A DNA stretch of 64,000 nt. Source: Pedobacter psychrophilus (GTDB lineage: Bacteria; Bacteroidota; Bacteroidia; Sphingobacteriales; Sphingobacteriaceae). The translations under genes and the position numbers were made by a program. The DNA lies in the NCBI RefSeq assembly GCF_001652725.1, contig NZ_LWHJ01000011.1, positions 806,001 to 870,000 of the forward strand, written 5' to 3'. The notes below the pieces were generated by a model. The model saw only the letters and a list, made by a program, of their open reading frames with translations. It was not told the DNA's origin and did no database searches. Below are positions 47,691-56,207 of this stretch, one piece after another (positions within the stretch are counted from its first letter, which is position 1; every line of letters begins with the position of its first letter).

Positions 47691-49532
47691 ATGGGCTATA
47701 AAAGTTTAAGAGATTGCGTTAACGACCTGGAAAAACATGGTCATTTAATTAGGATTAAAGAAGAAGTTGATCCTTATTTAGAGATGTCATCCATTCATTT
47801 GCGGGTCTATGAAAATAAAGGACCAGCACTTTACTTCGAAAATATTAAGGGTAGTAAATTCCCTGCTGTTTCTAATTTATTTGGAACGTTAGAACGAAGT
47901 AAATTTATGTTTAGGGATAGCCTAGATAAAATAAAAACCCTCGTTGAGCTTAAAAATGATCCAATAAAAGCCATTAAAAATCCATTAAAATATGCTTCTG
48001 TTTCCATGACTGCTTTATCGGCTTTGCCAATGAAAGTGGGTAGGAGCGGAGCAGAAATTAGTTTTGGTAAATGTAAGATTAGCGATATTCCACAAATTGT
48101 GAATTGGCCAATGGATGGAGGTCCGTTTGTAACTATGCCACAGGTTTATACGGAAGATATTGACAATAAAGGAATTATGAATGCTAATTTAGGGATGTAT
48201 CGCATCCAAATGGCAGGAAACGATTATATTTTAAATGAAGAAATTGGCTTACATTATCAATTACACAGAGGAATTGGGGTTCATCAAACCAAAGCCAATG
48301 CTAAAAACCAAGCTTTAAAAGTCAGTATTTTTTTAGGTGGACCACCTGCACATCCTTTGGCAGCGGTGATGCCATTACCAGAAGGTTTGTCTGAAATGAC
48401 TTTTGCAGGAGCTTTAGGAAATAGAAGGTTTAGGTATTTTTATGATGATGAAGGTTTTTGCATTTCTGCGGATGCCGATTTTGTGATTACAGGAACGGTT
48501 GAACCCATGGCAAATAAACCAGAAGGACCTTTTGGCGATCATTTAGGGTATTACAGTTTAAAACATCCATTTCCTCTATTAAAAGTCCACAACGTTTATC
48601 ATAAAAAAGACCCTATTTGGAGCTTTACAGTTGTTGGTCGTCCGCCACAAGAAGATACTAGTTTTGGTGAATTGATTCATGATATTACAGGAGCCGCAAT
48701 TCCGAAAGAAATTCCAGGATTACATGCAGTAAATGCTGTTGATGCGGCTGGTGTTCATCCTTTATTATTTGCAATTGGCAGCGAAAGATATACACCTTAT
48801 TTAAAAGGAAGGAAACCACAGGAAATCATCACCATTGCCAATCATATTTTAGGGAAAAGTCAGCTCAGTTTGGCAAAATACCTTTTTATATGTGCGAAAG
48901 AAGATAACCCTGATTTGGATATTAACAATATTTATGAGTTTATGCAGCATATTTTGCAGCGTATAGATTTAAAACGTGATTTACATTTTCATACTAAAAC
49001 CACCATTGATACTTTAGATTATAGTGGAACTGATATAAATTCGGGTTCTAAAGTGGCAATTACCGTCGCCGGAGATGTAGTGAGGGATTTGATTAAAGGT
49101 TTTCCTCAAAAAATAGCTTTACCAAATATAGTTACACAATTTAAAATGGTAATGCCAGGAATTTTGGCTTTAACACTCCCAAAATACATCGATGAAAATC
49201 AAACAAACAAAGAAATTTCTATAATTAATGAGGCTTTAAAAGCCGAGGATTTGCAAGGTTTACCGTTAATTATAATTTGTGATGATGCCGAGTTTACCGC
49301 TGCAAACATGAATAATTTTGTTTGGGTTACTTTCACCAGAAGCAATCCATCTCATGATATTTATGGAATCAACAATTTTACGGAGCATAAACATTGGGGT
49401 TGTAATGGACCTTTAATTATCGATGCAAGGATAAAACCTCATCATGCACCACCGTTAATTATGGATGCTAAGGTGGAAGAAAATATCAGTAAACTATGGC
49501 AAATAGGTGGTTCGATGTTTGGGGTTGGTTAA
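47691..49532 (+). CDS. UbiD family decarboxylase
   Basis: 613 residues, longer than the roughly 490 of classic UbiD. The body has LRDCVNDLEKHGHLIRIKEEVDPYLE near the start, LGMYRIQMAGNDYILNEEIGLHYQLHRGIGVHQ, LGGPPAHPLAAVMPLPEGLSEMTFAGAL and PFGDHLGYYS, all typical of prenylated-FMN decarboxylases. In Bacteroidota such long forms are often annotated as menaquinone-pathway decarboxylases; the substrate here is not shown. A UbiX partner is not in the window. It overlaps the convergent small membrane gene by 4 bases. Confidence 0.85.
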   Translation: MGYKSLRDCVNDLEKHGHLIRIKEEVDPYLEMSSIHLRVYENKGPALYFENIKGSKFPAVSNLFGTLERSKFMFRDSLDKIKTLVELKNDPIKAIKNPLKYASVSMTALSALPMKVGRSGAEISFGKCKISDIPQIVNWPMDGGPFVTMPQVYTEDIDNKGIMNANLGMYRIQMAGNDYILNEEIGLHYQLHRGIGVHQTKANAKNQALKVSIFLGGPPAHPLAAVMPLPEGLSEMTFAGALGNRRFRYFYDDEGFCISADADFVITGTVEPMANKPEGPFGDHLGYYSLKHPFPLLKVHNVYHKKDPIWSFTVVGRPPQEDTSFGELIHDITGAAIPKEIPGLHAVNAVDAAGVHPLLFAIGSERYTPYLKGRKPQEIITIANHILGKSQLSLAKYLFICAKEDNPDLDINNIYEFMQHILQRIDLKRDLHFHTKTTIDTLDYSGTDINSGSKVAITVAGDVVRDLIKGFPQKIALPNIVTQFKMVMPGILALTLPKYIDENQTNKEISIINEALKAEDLQGLPLIIICDDAEFTAANMNNFVWVTFTRSNPSHDIYGINNFTEHKHWGCNGPLIIDARIKPHHAPPLIMDAKVEENISKLWQIGGSMFGVG

Positions 49533-49963
49533 GGGTATATTGATGGTAATATAACATAAAGTATAAGCCCAAAAACCAAAATACATATCATGACAAAAGC
49601 AATTGTTTTAAATAACTTTTTGAGATAATAATTGGAATTAATCAAATCGTCTTCATTTGAACTTAGTAATGCTATTTTTAAACTTTTTTTGTAAGCATTT
49701 AATTGAATGAGAATTGAATAAATTAATACAGCTAATCCCAAAGGGGGATATTTAGACTTTGAAATTTCACTTTTTATTCCTAAATATTCGATAGTTTCTA
49801 CTTTGAAAATCAAGTTTTCAATATATCCCAGAGCAAGAATAACACATATTGTAAATCCTATCCAAAAAATCACATTAAGCCATTTAATAATCTCTTTATA
49901 AAACTGCTGACTAGTTAAATCTATTATTAGACTTCCTTGAGGTGTCGTTTGATTGTTTTCCAT
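49529..49963 (-). CDS. Small three-span membrane protein of unknown function
   Basis: 144 residues. Hydrophobic spans lie at about 29-48 (NVIFWIGFTICVILALGYI), 73-90 (PLGLAVLIYSILIQLNAY) and 118-140 (TIAFVMICILVFGLILYVIL). A charged loop with KKSLKIALLSSNEDDLINSN separates the last two. No family is recognised and no neighbour suggests a role. It is the only gene on its strand here, with its 3' end touching the ubiD-like gene. Confidence 0.6.
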   Translation of the reverse strand: MENNQTTPQGSLIIDLTSQQFYKEIIKWLNVIFWIGFTICVILALGYIENLIFKVETIEYLGIKSEISKSKYPPLGLAVLIYSILIQLNAYKKSLKIALLSSNEDDLINSNYYLKKLFKTIAFVMICILVFGLILYVILPSIYP

Positions 49964-50112
49964 TGCTTTTTAGATATTTAGTATAAATAAACTCCAAATT
50001 CTTTGTAAAAGCAATAGGTGTTTTTAATTGGAATCAATTTTTCTATTAAACAGTTTTTAATTGTAAGGGATTGCAGCCAATTTCATAATTTAAAAGGTTT
50101 TTTGCCATCTCG

Positions 50113-50209
50113 CGTCTTGTCGACCAAAGGGAGACATCTCACAAATAGGTTTGGAATTATAAAAGAAATTAAAACTTGCTCGTGTGATGTCTCGTTCCTC
50201 TACATGACA
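50113..50209. repeat. Palindromic intergenic repeat, family 2, copy 1
   Basis: Starts CGTCTTGTCGACC and ends TCTACATGACA. The inner parts GGGAGACATCTCAC and GTGTGATGTCTCG pair. It is a diverged relative of the two copies at 58 kb, with the same order of segments. Confidence 0.7.
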
Positions 50210-50240
50210 AAACTGTTTAAACTTTTTTTAAGTTTGATAA

Positions 50241-50318
50241 GCGCATTAACGATAGTAGCGGATACCGGCCTGTGTATAAGGCTTGTGAAGTATGAGCGAA
50301 TAGCGTGTTAAAATGCCC
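50241..50318. repeat. Palindromic intergenic repeat, family 1, copy D (reverse orientation)
   Basis: Read on the minus strand it begins GGGCATTTTAACACGCTATTCGC and ends GTTAATGCGC, with AGCGGATACC and ATGAGCG arms. It sits between a family 2 copy and the ychF promoter box. Confidence 0.72.
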
Positions 50319-50340
50319 AAAATAATTAAATCGTAAATCT

Positions 50341-50348
50341 TATCTTTG
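50341..50348 (+). promoter_or_regulatory. -7 promoter box, TATCTTTG, of ychF
   Basis: Exact TAnnTTTG, 95 bases before the ychF ATG, 22 bases after the end of repeat copy D. The predicted leader contains an imperfect hairpin (50364-50393: ATAGACAATGGTC / GACTATGGTCTAT). Confidence 0.5.
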
Positions 50349-50443
50349 CGCCCGATTCGCGATATAGACAATGGTCAATAGACTATGGTCTATGGACAAC
50401 TTTCAATTCAATAAATAATAATCAAATAAAACATATATAAAAT

Positions 50444-51544
50444 ATGGCATTGCAGTGTGGGATTGTAGGTTTACCAAACGTAGGAAAATCTACTCTTTTT
50501 AATTGTTTATCTAACGCTAAGGCGCAAGCGGCAAACTTTCCTTTTTGTACCATCGAACCTAATATTGGAGTGATTACTGTTCCAGATGATCGTTTAACAA
50601 AATTATCTGAATTGGTAAAACCCCAAAAAGTAGTACCAAACAATATTGAGATTGTAGATATTGCCGGATTGGTTAAAGGAGCGTCTAAAGGTGAAGGATT
50701 AGGAAATCAGTTTTTAGGAAATATTAGGGCAACCAATGCGATTATTCATGTTTTAAGATGTTTTGAAGATGATAATGTGATTCACGTAGATGGTTCTGTT
50801 GATCCAATTAGGGATAAAGAAATTATCGATACAGAACTACAATTGAAAGATTTGGACACTGTTTCAAAACGCATCCAAAAGGTAGAGAAAATGGCAAAGA
50901 CTGGTGGAGATAAAGATGCTAAAAGAACTTTTGAAGTTTTATCTGTCGTTAAAACTCATTTAGAACAAGGAAAATCTGCTCGTACTGCACCAATTTCTGC
51001 TGATGATTTAGAGTTTATTGAAGATTTAAGTTTATTGACCGTTAAGCCAGTTCTTTACGTTTGTAATGTAGATGAACAATCAGTAAACACAGGTAATAAA
51101 TATGTAGATTTAGTTAAAGTAGCGGTAAAAGATGAAGATGCTGAAGTATTAATTATCTCCGCAAAAATCGAATCTGAAATTGCTGAATTAGAAGATTACG
51201 AAGAAAGAGCGATGTTTTTAGATGATTTAGGTTTGAAAGAATCTGGAGTTGCTAAATTGATTAGGGCGGCTTATCGTTTATTAGATCTTTATACTTATTT
51301 CACTGCTGGCGTACAAGAAGTTAGGGCTTGGACAATTACCAAAGGTTTTACTGCACCACAAGCAGCAGGTGTAATTCATTCTGATTTTGAAAAGGGATTT
51401 ATCAGGGCAGAAGTAATAAAGTACAATGATTTTGTAACCCTAGGTTCTGAAAATGCTTGTAAAGATGCTGGTAAATTAGGTGTAGAAGGAAAAACCTATG
51501 TAGTGGAAGATGGCGACATCATGCACTTTAGGTTTAACGTTTAA
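50444..51544 (+). CDS. ychF: Redox-regulated ATPase YchF
   Basis: 366 residues of the Obg-like GTPase group. G1 is GLPNVGKSTLFN, G3 is DIAGLVKGASKGEGLGNQFL, and the G4 position is NVDE in place of NKxD, which explains the ATP preference of YchF. A coiled coil and a C-terminal TGS domain (TKGFTAPQAAGVIHSDFEKGFIRAEV) follow. YchF/OLA1 binds ribosomes and affects translation and oxidative-stress responses. It is transcribed alone with a roughly 90-base leader. Confidence 0.96.
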   Translation: MALQCGIVGLPNVGKSTLFNCLSNAKAQAANFPFCTIEPNIGVITVPDDRLTKLSELVKPQKVVPNNIEIVDIAGLVKGASKGEGLGNQFLGNIRATNAIIHVLRCFEDDNVIHVDGSVDPIRDKEIIDTELQLKDLDTVSKRIQKVEKMAKTGGDKDAKRTFEVLSVVKTHLEQGKSARTAPISADDLEFIEDLSLLTVKPVLYVCNVDEQSVNTGNKYVDLVKVAVKDEDAEVLIISAKIESEIAELEDYEERAMFLDDLGLKESGVAKLIRAAYRLLDLYTYFTAGVQEVRAWTITKGFTAPQAAGVIHSDFEKGFIRAEVIKYNDFVTLGSENACKDAGKLGVEGKTYVVEDGDIMHFRFNV

Positions 51545-51658
51545 GTTAATAAATGGATTGAAGGATTGAATGTTTAATTGACGGAATGTTTGAAATTGAT
51601 TATTTGATTTTTAGAACTTTTCACTTTCAAATTCTCATTTTACAAATTAAAAAATATT

Positions 51659-51730
51659 GCATCCGTAGTTCAATGGATAGAATGTAAGATTCCGGTTCTT
51701 ACGATATAGGTTCGATTCCTATCGGGTGCA
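51659..51730 (+). tRNA. tRNA-Arg, anticodon CCG
   Basis: A full cloverleaf of 72 bases. Acceptor GCATCCG pairs with CGGGTGC, the anticodon stem TAAGA/TCTTA holds the loop TTCCGGT, and the T stem ATAGG/CCTAT holds TTCGATT. The anticodon at 51692-51694 is CCG, reading the arginine codon CGG. The discriminator is A and CCA is not encoded. A strong terminator follows 45 bases on. Confidence 0.95.
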
Positions 51731-51775
51731 CTTTTAAGATGTTAAGTATCAAGTAAAAAGTATCGAGTATCAAAT

Positions 51776-51810
51776 AAAAAAGCCGATTGAATTTCAATCG
51801 GCTTTTTTTT
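51776..51810. terminator. Bidirectional terminator between tRNA-Arg and the Rid gene
   Basis: Arms AAAAAAGCCGATTGA and the matching TCAATCGGCTTTTTT form a tight hairpin with a T-run on both strands. Confidence 0.9.
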
Positions 51811-51831
51811 TAGTAATGATTTGAAAATACA

Positions 51832-52215
51832 TTACAAAATAGCTGTCATTTCCATTTCAATCAACATATCTTGGTCTATTAATTTGTTAACTTCTACAAT
51901 GGTAGTTACTGGTTTTATATCCTTAAAAAACAAACCATGTGCTCTCGCCGCTTGTTCCCAAAGACTAATATCAGTGATAAACATTCTAGTACGGACTACA
52001 TTTTCTAAAGATGCACCTGCATCAATTAAAACTTGTTGTAATTTTTCTAAAATGCCTTTAGTTTGGCCAAAAAGGGTCGTTAGATTATTTCCATCAGCAT
52101 CTTTTGTAGCAGTTGTACCTGCAATTTCAATAGTATTACCAATTTTTACCGCTCTGCAGTAGCCAATAATTTCTTCCCATTCGCTGCCTGTAGTATAATT
52201 TTTTCTTTCGCTCAT
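51832..52215 (-). CDS. Rid family protein lacking the RidA arginine
   Basis: 127 residues of the YjgF/YER057c/UK114 (Rid) fold. VVRTRMFITDI and the last segment IEMEMTAIL are family-typical. RidA enzymes that hydrolyse reactive enamines carry a conserved Arg in the PARxxVxV motif. Here the matching segment reads KPVTTIVEV, with Thr in its place. So it probably belongs to one of the other Rid groups and should not be assumed to be an imine deaminase. It stands alone between a terminator and repeat copy E. Confidence 0.82.
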   Translation of the reverse strand: MSERKNYTTGSEWEEIIGYCRAVKIGNTIEIAGTTATKDADGNNLTTLFGQTKGILEKLQQVLIDAGASLENVVRTRMFITDISLWEQAARAHGLFFKDIKPVTTIVEVNKLIDQDMLIEMEMTAIL

Positions 52216-52284
52216 TTTGTTTTATTTATTTGGCAAAGTAATGTTTTAAAAGTGTTCAAAAAGTATTTCGGTTAACATTTTGAT

Positions 52285-52382
52285 GCGTTAATTATACCAG
52301 CGACATCCTTTTTTTGCTCTTGCCAATTCGCAAGTCACAAAAAAAGATACGTCCGCCAGCTAGTGGATGTGTTAAAACGCCC
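52285..52382. repeat. Palindromic intergenic repeat, family 1, copy E (reverse orientation)
   Basis: Read on the minus strand it begins GGGCGTTTTAACACATCC and ends TAATTAACGC. The central stem CTTGCC/GCAAG with flanking TTTTTTT and AAAAAAA runs gives a long hairpin. It ends 8 bases before the GLPGLI stop codon and could serve as its terminator. Confidence 0.75.
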
Positions 52383-52390
52383 TCATTAAT

Positions 52391-53152
52391 TTATAATAAA
52401 AATCCTTTTAAACTATTTTTAAAATAGTCGTTAGCACTTAAAATTTTTGCTTTTAGTCCTTTTAAATCTATTATTTTTCCTTTTGTTGGAGGTGCTAAAT
52501 CTTTTTCTGAAACTGGCAATTCACTCACTTTTGTAGCAAACCAAGTAACATGTTCGTAGGGTAGTGCAATGCCTAAAATCATTCCAGGCAAACTTGTAAA
52601 AGACTCCGGACCTCCAGAAACTGGAATTTGATCGGTATAAAATGCGACAACATATACAGAATCCATAATCAATGCATTTGCTCTTCTGCAATTATAACCA
52701 GCAATATTTCTTACTTCTGAAGTAATTTTCCAATCTATCTTTCGTAGAGAATCTTTTACCAAAAAATCTTCTTCAAAAACCTTTTTTAAAGTTGTAAATT
52801 TTTGGGTTTTAAAATCTGAAGCAACTTGATTAATTTGAATAACTCCTGCTGTGTAATAACCCCCTTTTGCATTATCATTATCTTCTTTGTTTGGTACAAA
52901 TAAGGATTGATTAGCATTAAAATAAAGCTTGGATTTGAACTTGTTAAATTGAGGTTGATTAGCGATATACCTCTCATAAAATTCTTTTTGCCAAATATTG
53001 TCGTCGCCTGCTTTAGGTTTTAAAATGGCAAACATGTTAGCAGATTTCTCAAATTCTATAACTCCATTATTTGTAAAATGAGCAAACTGTGCTTCAGAAG
53101 TATTTATGTTGATGAAGAAAGCTATAATGATAAAGTAAAATATATTTTTCAT
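52391..53152 (-). CDS. GLPGLI family exported protein
   Basis: 253 residues from the ATG at 53152, 4 bases after the receptor gene; a start 21 bases upstream would overlap that gene. A signal peptide ends near SEAQ. The family motif appears as SLPGMILGIA within AFYTDQIPVSGGPESF, a variant of GLPGLI. Family members have no proven function; they are usually encoded beside TonB-type receptors of Bacteroidota, as here, and may act with them in uptake or folding. Confidence 0.88.
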   Translation of the reverse strand: MKNIFYFIIIAFFININTSEAQFAHFTNNGVIEFEKSANMFAILKPKAGDDNIWQKEFYERYIANQPQFNKFKSKLYFNANQSLFVPNKEDNDNAKGGYYTAGVIQINQVASDFKTQKFTTLKKVFEEDFLVKDSLRKIDWKITSEVRNIAGYNCRRANALIMDSVYVVAFYTDQIPVSGGPESFTSLPGMILGIALPYEHVTWFATKVSELPVSEKDLAPPTKGKIIDLKGLKAKILSANDYFKNSLKGFLL

Positions 53153-53156
53153 GTTA

Positions 53157-55934
53157 TTATTTTTTAGATCCAAATTTTGAAAAATCCCAGGATAAAGTGG
53201 TTAAGAAATATCTTTGGATATTATTAAATGTAGTTTGTGAGATATAATTTCCATTTGCACTTCTATCAAAACCAATATTTTGGTTTAAGAGATCATTCCC
53301 GGAAATTTCAAATTTTAAATTATCGTTTTTAAGAAAGGTTTTATAGATGGAGGAGTTAACAATAAATTTATCAAAGTTATTGTTAAAAGCAACGGTTTTT
53401 TGTTGATACTCATAATTTCCATTTATCTGAATAGTTACTTTTTTAGGTAATTTGTAAGAAAAGCTAAAATAAGAATTGAATATAAATCCATTTGCATTTT
53501 GTGAAGCTTGTAATGAGGATTTATTGATGTTATAACCAGGCTGCGCACTGAAAGAAAAACTTAATTTATCCTCATAACTACCTATTCTAAAATCAGGACT
53601 AAAAGAATAGCTTTTGTTAACGTTTAACTGATCATTTATAATATTGTAGTAAGTATTACCATTAGTGTTGAATCCGGTATTCCAATATGTTTTAGATTTT
53701 CCAACTTTACCTCCTAAAGACCCACCAAAATAGAAATTATTTGTATTTCCGTCTTTCAAATTAGTATATGTAGAAATACTTGCTCCTTGTTGGTTTGTGG
53801 TAACATCGTTTATAATATCATTATTGGTAAAACTGTAAGAACCATAAAAATAGATATTTCTACTAGTCAGCACTTTATAAGAGTTATAATTAACATTAAA
53901 GCGATGTGTAAAAGCCAAATCTAAATTTCTATTACCAACAGTAATATATAAAGGATTACTATTGTTTAAAACAGGTTGCAATTGGTTTACATTAGGTTGT
54001 TTGGTGTTTCCGTTGTAGTTTAAACTGAATGTTTTTTGCTGAGTAAAACTATATTTATAAGCTACTGAGGGCACAAAATTTGTAAAATTACGCTCAAAAA
54101 CATCGTTAAGGGCTAAGTTATTTTGCTTAAGGTTAGAGAGGGCAACTTTAGTCCCGATGGTAAGATTAGTTTTCTCTTTTTTATAACCAAAAGATAGACC
54201 TCCTTGGTTTGTGGTTACATCATATTTTAAATTATTAGAAAAAATTGGGTCGAGGTTAACATATTCTCCTGCACTGTTTGCGTTAAAAGAATTTAGTTTA
54301 GAACGTACATTATTAATCGCAAAATCATAATTTGTAGAAACCGAAAAATATTTGGTAAACTTTTCTGTATAAGTTAAACTGGCTTTATAAGATTCGCCTT
54401 CCTGGTTATTTAATTTGTTTTGATTGATAACATCAATGCTATCCAACTGATTAGTTTCATCGTAAAAATTATTTGTTGACTTTAAAATCCCATCAGAATT
54501 ATTTTTGAAGTAAGATTGGTTAAATCTAAAAGTTAAAGTACGGCCAACTTTCTTAAATTTTTTGCCATAAAATAAAGACGAGTTGATGTTATTATTTGAA
54601 TTATTTTCATCAAAAGTTCTTGTCCCATCATTTATTTTTTGATTGTTGGTATCATTAAAACCTAAGCTGGTAGTATTTTCAGAGTTATTGTTTTTCTTGT
54701 AAGTATCCCCAAAAGTAAGTTTAATGTTAGAGGTGGTATCTAACTTGATCTCATAATTTAGATTAACTTTTTGTTGATTTAAAAGGTTATCAAAATTACG
54801 GTTGTTAGAATTTGTTAAAGTAGAAGTAGGTAAGTTATTTTGATTTAAAGCGTTTCTAAATCCTAAATTGTTTAAACGCCCATACCTGTAGTCCAAATTG
54901 ATACTTTGCTTATCTTCATTCCATTTATTTTCTAAATGCACACCACTATTAATTATTTTAGGAATTCCTTCACCATAATAATTTTCATTAGAAAAAGCAT
55001 CCCCACCACCAAAATAGTAACTTATACTTCCATCATCAGAGATATCTATATTATCACTACCCACGCCAGCTTTTTGTGCAGTTCTAAAATCTAAACCTGT
55101 CCGGGTTGTATTCCCAATGGTATTATAAAAAGAGATTTTCTTTTTATTGTTAAAGAAATTAAGCAAACCTTGTGAGGTGTAATAACCATCATTACCAATG
55201 CCTGCATCAACTTTACCAAATAGTCCTTTCTTTTTATCTTCTTTTAATTTGAGGTTAATCGTCTTGTTTTTTACACCATCATCAATACCCGTAAATTTTG
55301 CGTTATCGCTTTTATCATCATATAGTTGTACTTTATCAACCATATCAGAACGTAGATTTTTTGTAACAAGGGTAGGGTCGTCTCCAAAAAATTCTTCACC
55401 ATCTACCAAAACCTTGCTTATGGTTTCTCCTTGAGCAGTAATTTTTCCGTCTTTATCAATCTGTATTCCAGGGAGTTGCTTTAATAAATCCTCTACTTTT
55501 GCATTTGGTTCAACCTTAAAACTACCAGCGTTAAACTCAGTAGTATCACCTTTAACCCGCATAGCAACCGCCTCTCCTTTAAATATCACTTCTTGCAATA
55601 ACCTTGATTTTAGCAATAAATTTTTGTTCTTAAAATCTTTGGTTTCATCAGGTTTTAAATTGAAATTCTCGATGTAATCTGCATAATCAGGATAGGTAAT
55701 TAATAATAAATAATCGCCGCTTTTTAAGTTTTCAATGGTAAATTTTCCTTCTGTATTTGCTCTGGTAAATTTAACCAAAACAGAATCTTTTGCCTGTAAA
55801 ACACTGATCGACGCATTATTGAGCATGATGTTATCTGTACTATCTCTCACCACGCCTAAAATTTTAGCGTTTTGGGCTTTGGTAAATAAGAATGAGGAAA
55901 TAATAAGGATAAGGGTAAGTAAATGTTTTTTCAT
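53157..55934 (-). CDS. Outer-membrane beta-barrel receptor with carboxypeptidase-like N-terminal domain
   Basis: 925 residues. The signal peptide ends near TKAQ (20-21). A CarboxypepD_reg-like domain (about 24-105, ILGVVRDSTDN) leads to a plug with LKQLPGIQIDKDGKI and KVLVDGEEFFGDDPTLVT. The barrel is long and Asn-rich (NTNGNTYYNI, LNYEIKL), in the TonB-receptor-like outer membrane beta-barrel group. It lacks a SusD partner. It is co-transcribed with the GLPGLI gene. The cargo is unknown. Confidence 0.87.
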   Translation of the reverse strand: MKKHLLTLILIISSFLFTKAQNAKILGVVRDSTDNIMLNNASISVLQAKDSVLVKFTRANTEGKFTIENLKSGDYLLLITYPDYADYIENFNLKPDETKDFKNKNLLLKSRLLQEVIFKGEAVAMRVKGDTTEFNAGSFKVEPNAKVEDLLKQLPGIQIDKDGKITAQGETISKVLVDGEEFFGDDPTLVTKNLRSDMVDKVQLYDDKSDNAKFTGIDDGVKNKTINLKLKEDKKKGLFGKVDAGIGNDGYYTSQGLLNFFNNKKKISFYNTIGNTTRTGLDFRTAQKAGVGSDNIDISDDGSISYYFGGGDAFSNENYYGEGIPKIINSGVHLENKWNEDKQSINLDYRYGRLNNLGFRNALNQNNLPTSTLTNSNNRNFDNLLNQQKVNLNYEIKLDTTSNIKLTFGDTYKKNNNSENTTSLGFNDTNNQKINDGTRTFDENNSNNNINSSLFYGKKFKKVGRTLTFRFNQSYFKNNSDGILKSTNNFYDETNQLDSIDVINQNKLNNQEGESYKASLTYTEKFTKYFSVSTNYDFAINNVRSKLNSFNANSAGEYVNLDPIFSNNLKYDVTTNQGGLSFGYKKEKTNLTIGTKVALSNLKQNNLALNDVFERNFTNFVPSVAYKYSFTQQKTFSLNYNGNTKQPNVNQLQPVLNNSNPLYITVGNRNLDLAFTHRFNVNYNSYKVLTSRNIYFYGSYSFTNNDIINDVTTNQQGASISTYTNLKDGNTNNFYFGGSLGGKVGKSKTYWNTGFNTNGNTYYNIINDQLNVNKSYSFSPDFRIGSYEDKLSFSFSAQPGYNINKSSLQASQNANGFIFNSYFSFSYKLPKKVTIQINGNYEYQQKTVAFNNNFDKFIVNSSIYKTFLKNDNLKFEISGNDLLNQNIGFDRSANGNYISQTTFNNIQRYFLTTLSWDFSKFGSKK

Positions 55935-56131
55935 GTAGGTTAGTTGTTTAACTAAATATTTAGGTAAAGATGTCTAATTAATTTTAATCTCAAAATTAAA
56001 TTAGAATATTTAACATCTTATAACAGAATTTAACATTTTAAGAACGCTAACAATCGATTTTTGTTAATTTTTCCAGAGATTTTCATTCTATTTATTTCCT
56101 TTCTTCATTAAATACCTAAAAAACCAATCTA

Positions 56132-56139
56132 TATTTTTG
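56132..56139 (+). promoter_or_regulatory. Possible -7 box, TATTTTTG, of the CocE-type hydrolase gene
   Basis: Exact TAnnTTTG, 68 bases before the start codon. No -33 element is visible. Confidence 0.33.
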
Positions 56140-56207
56140 TAATAAATCTATAGCAAATCCATATTTAAATTGATGTTTCTTATATTAGTTTTTTAACCCC
56201 CAAAATT

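Noticed and set aside
50018-50311. A 97-codon open frame on the plus strand between the small membrane gene and ychF
   Set aside because: It runs through copies of both palindromic repeat families and has no protein-like composition or start signal.
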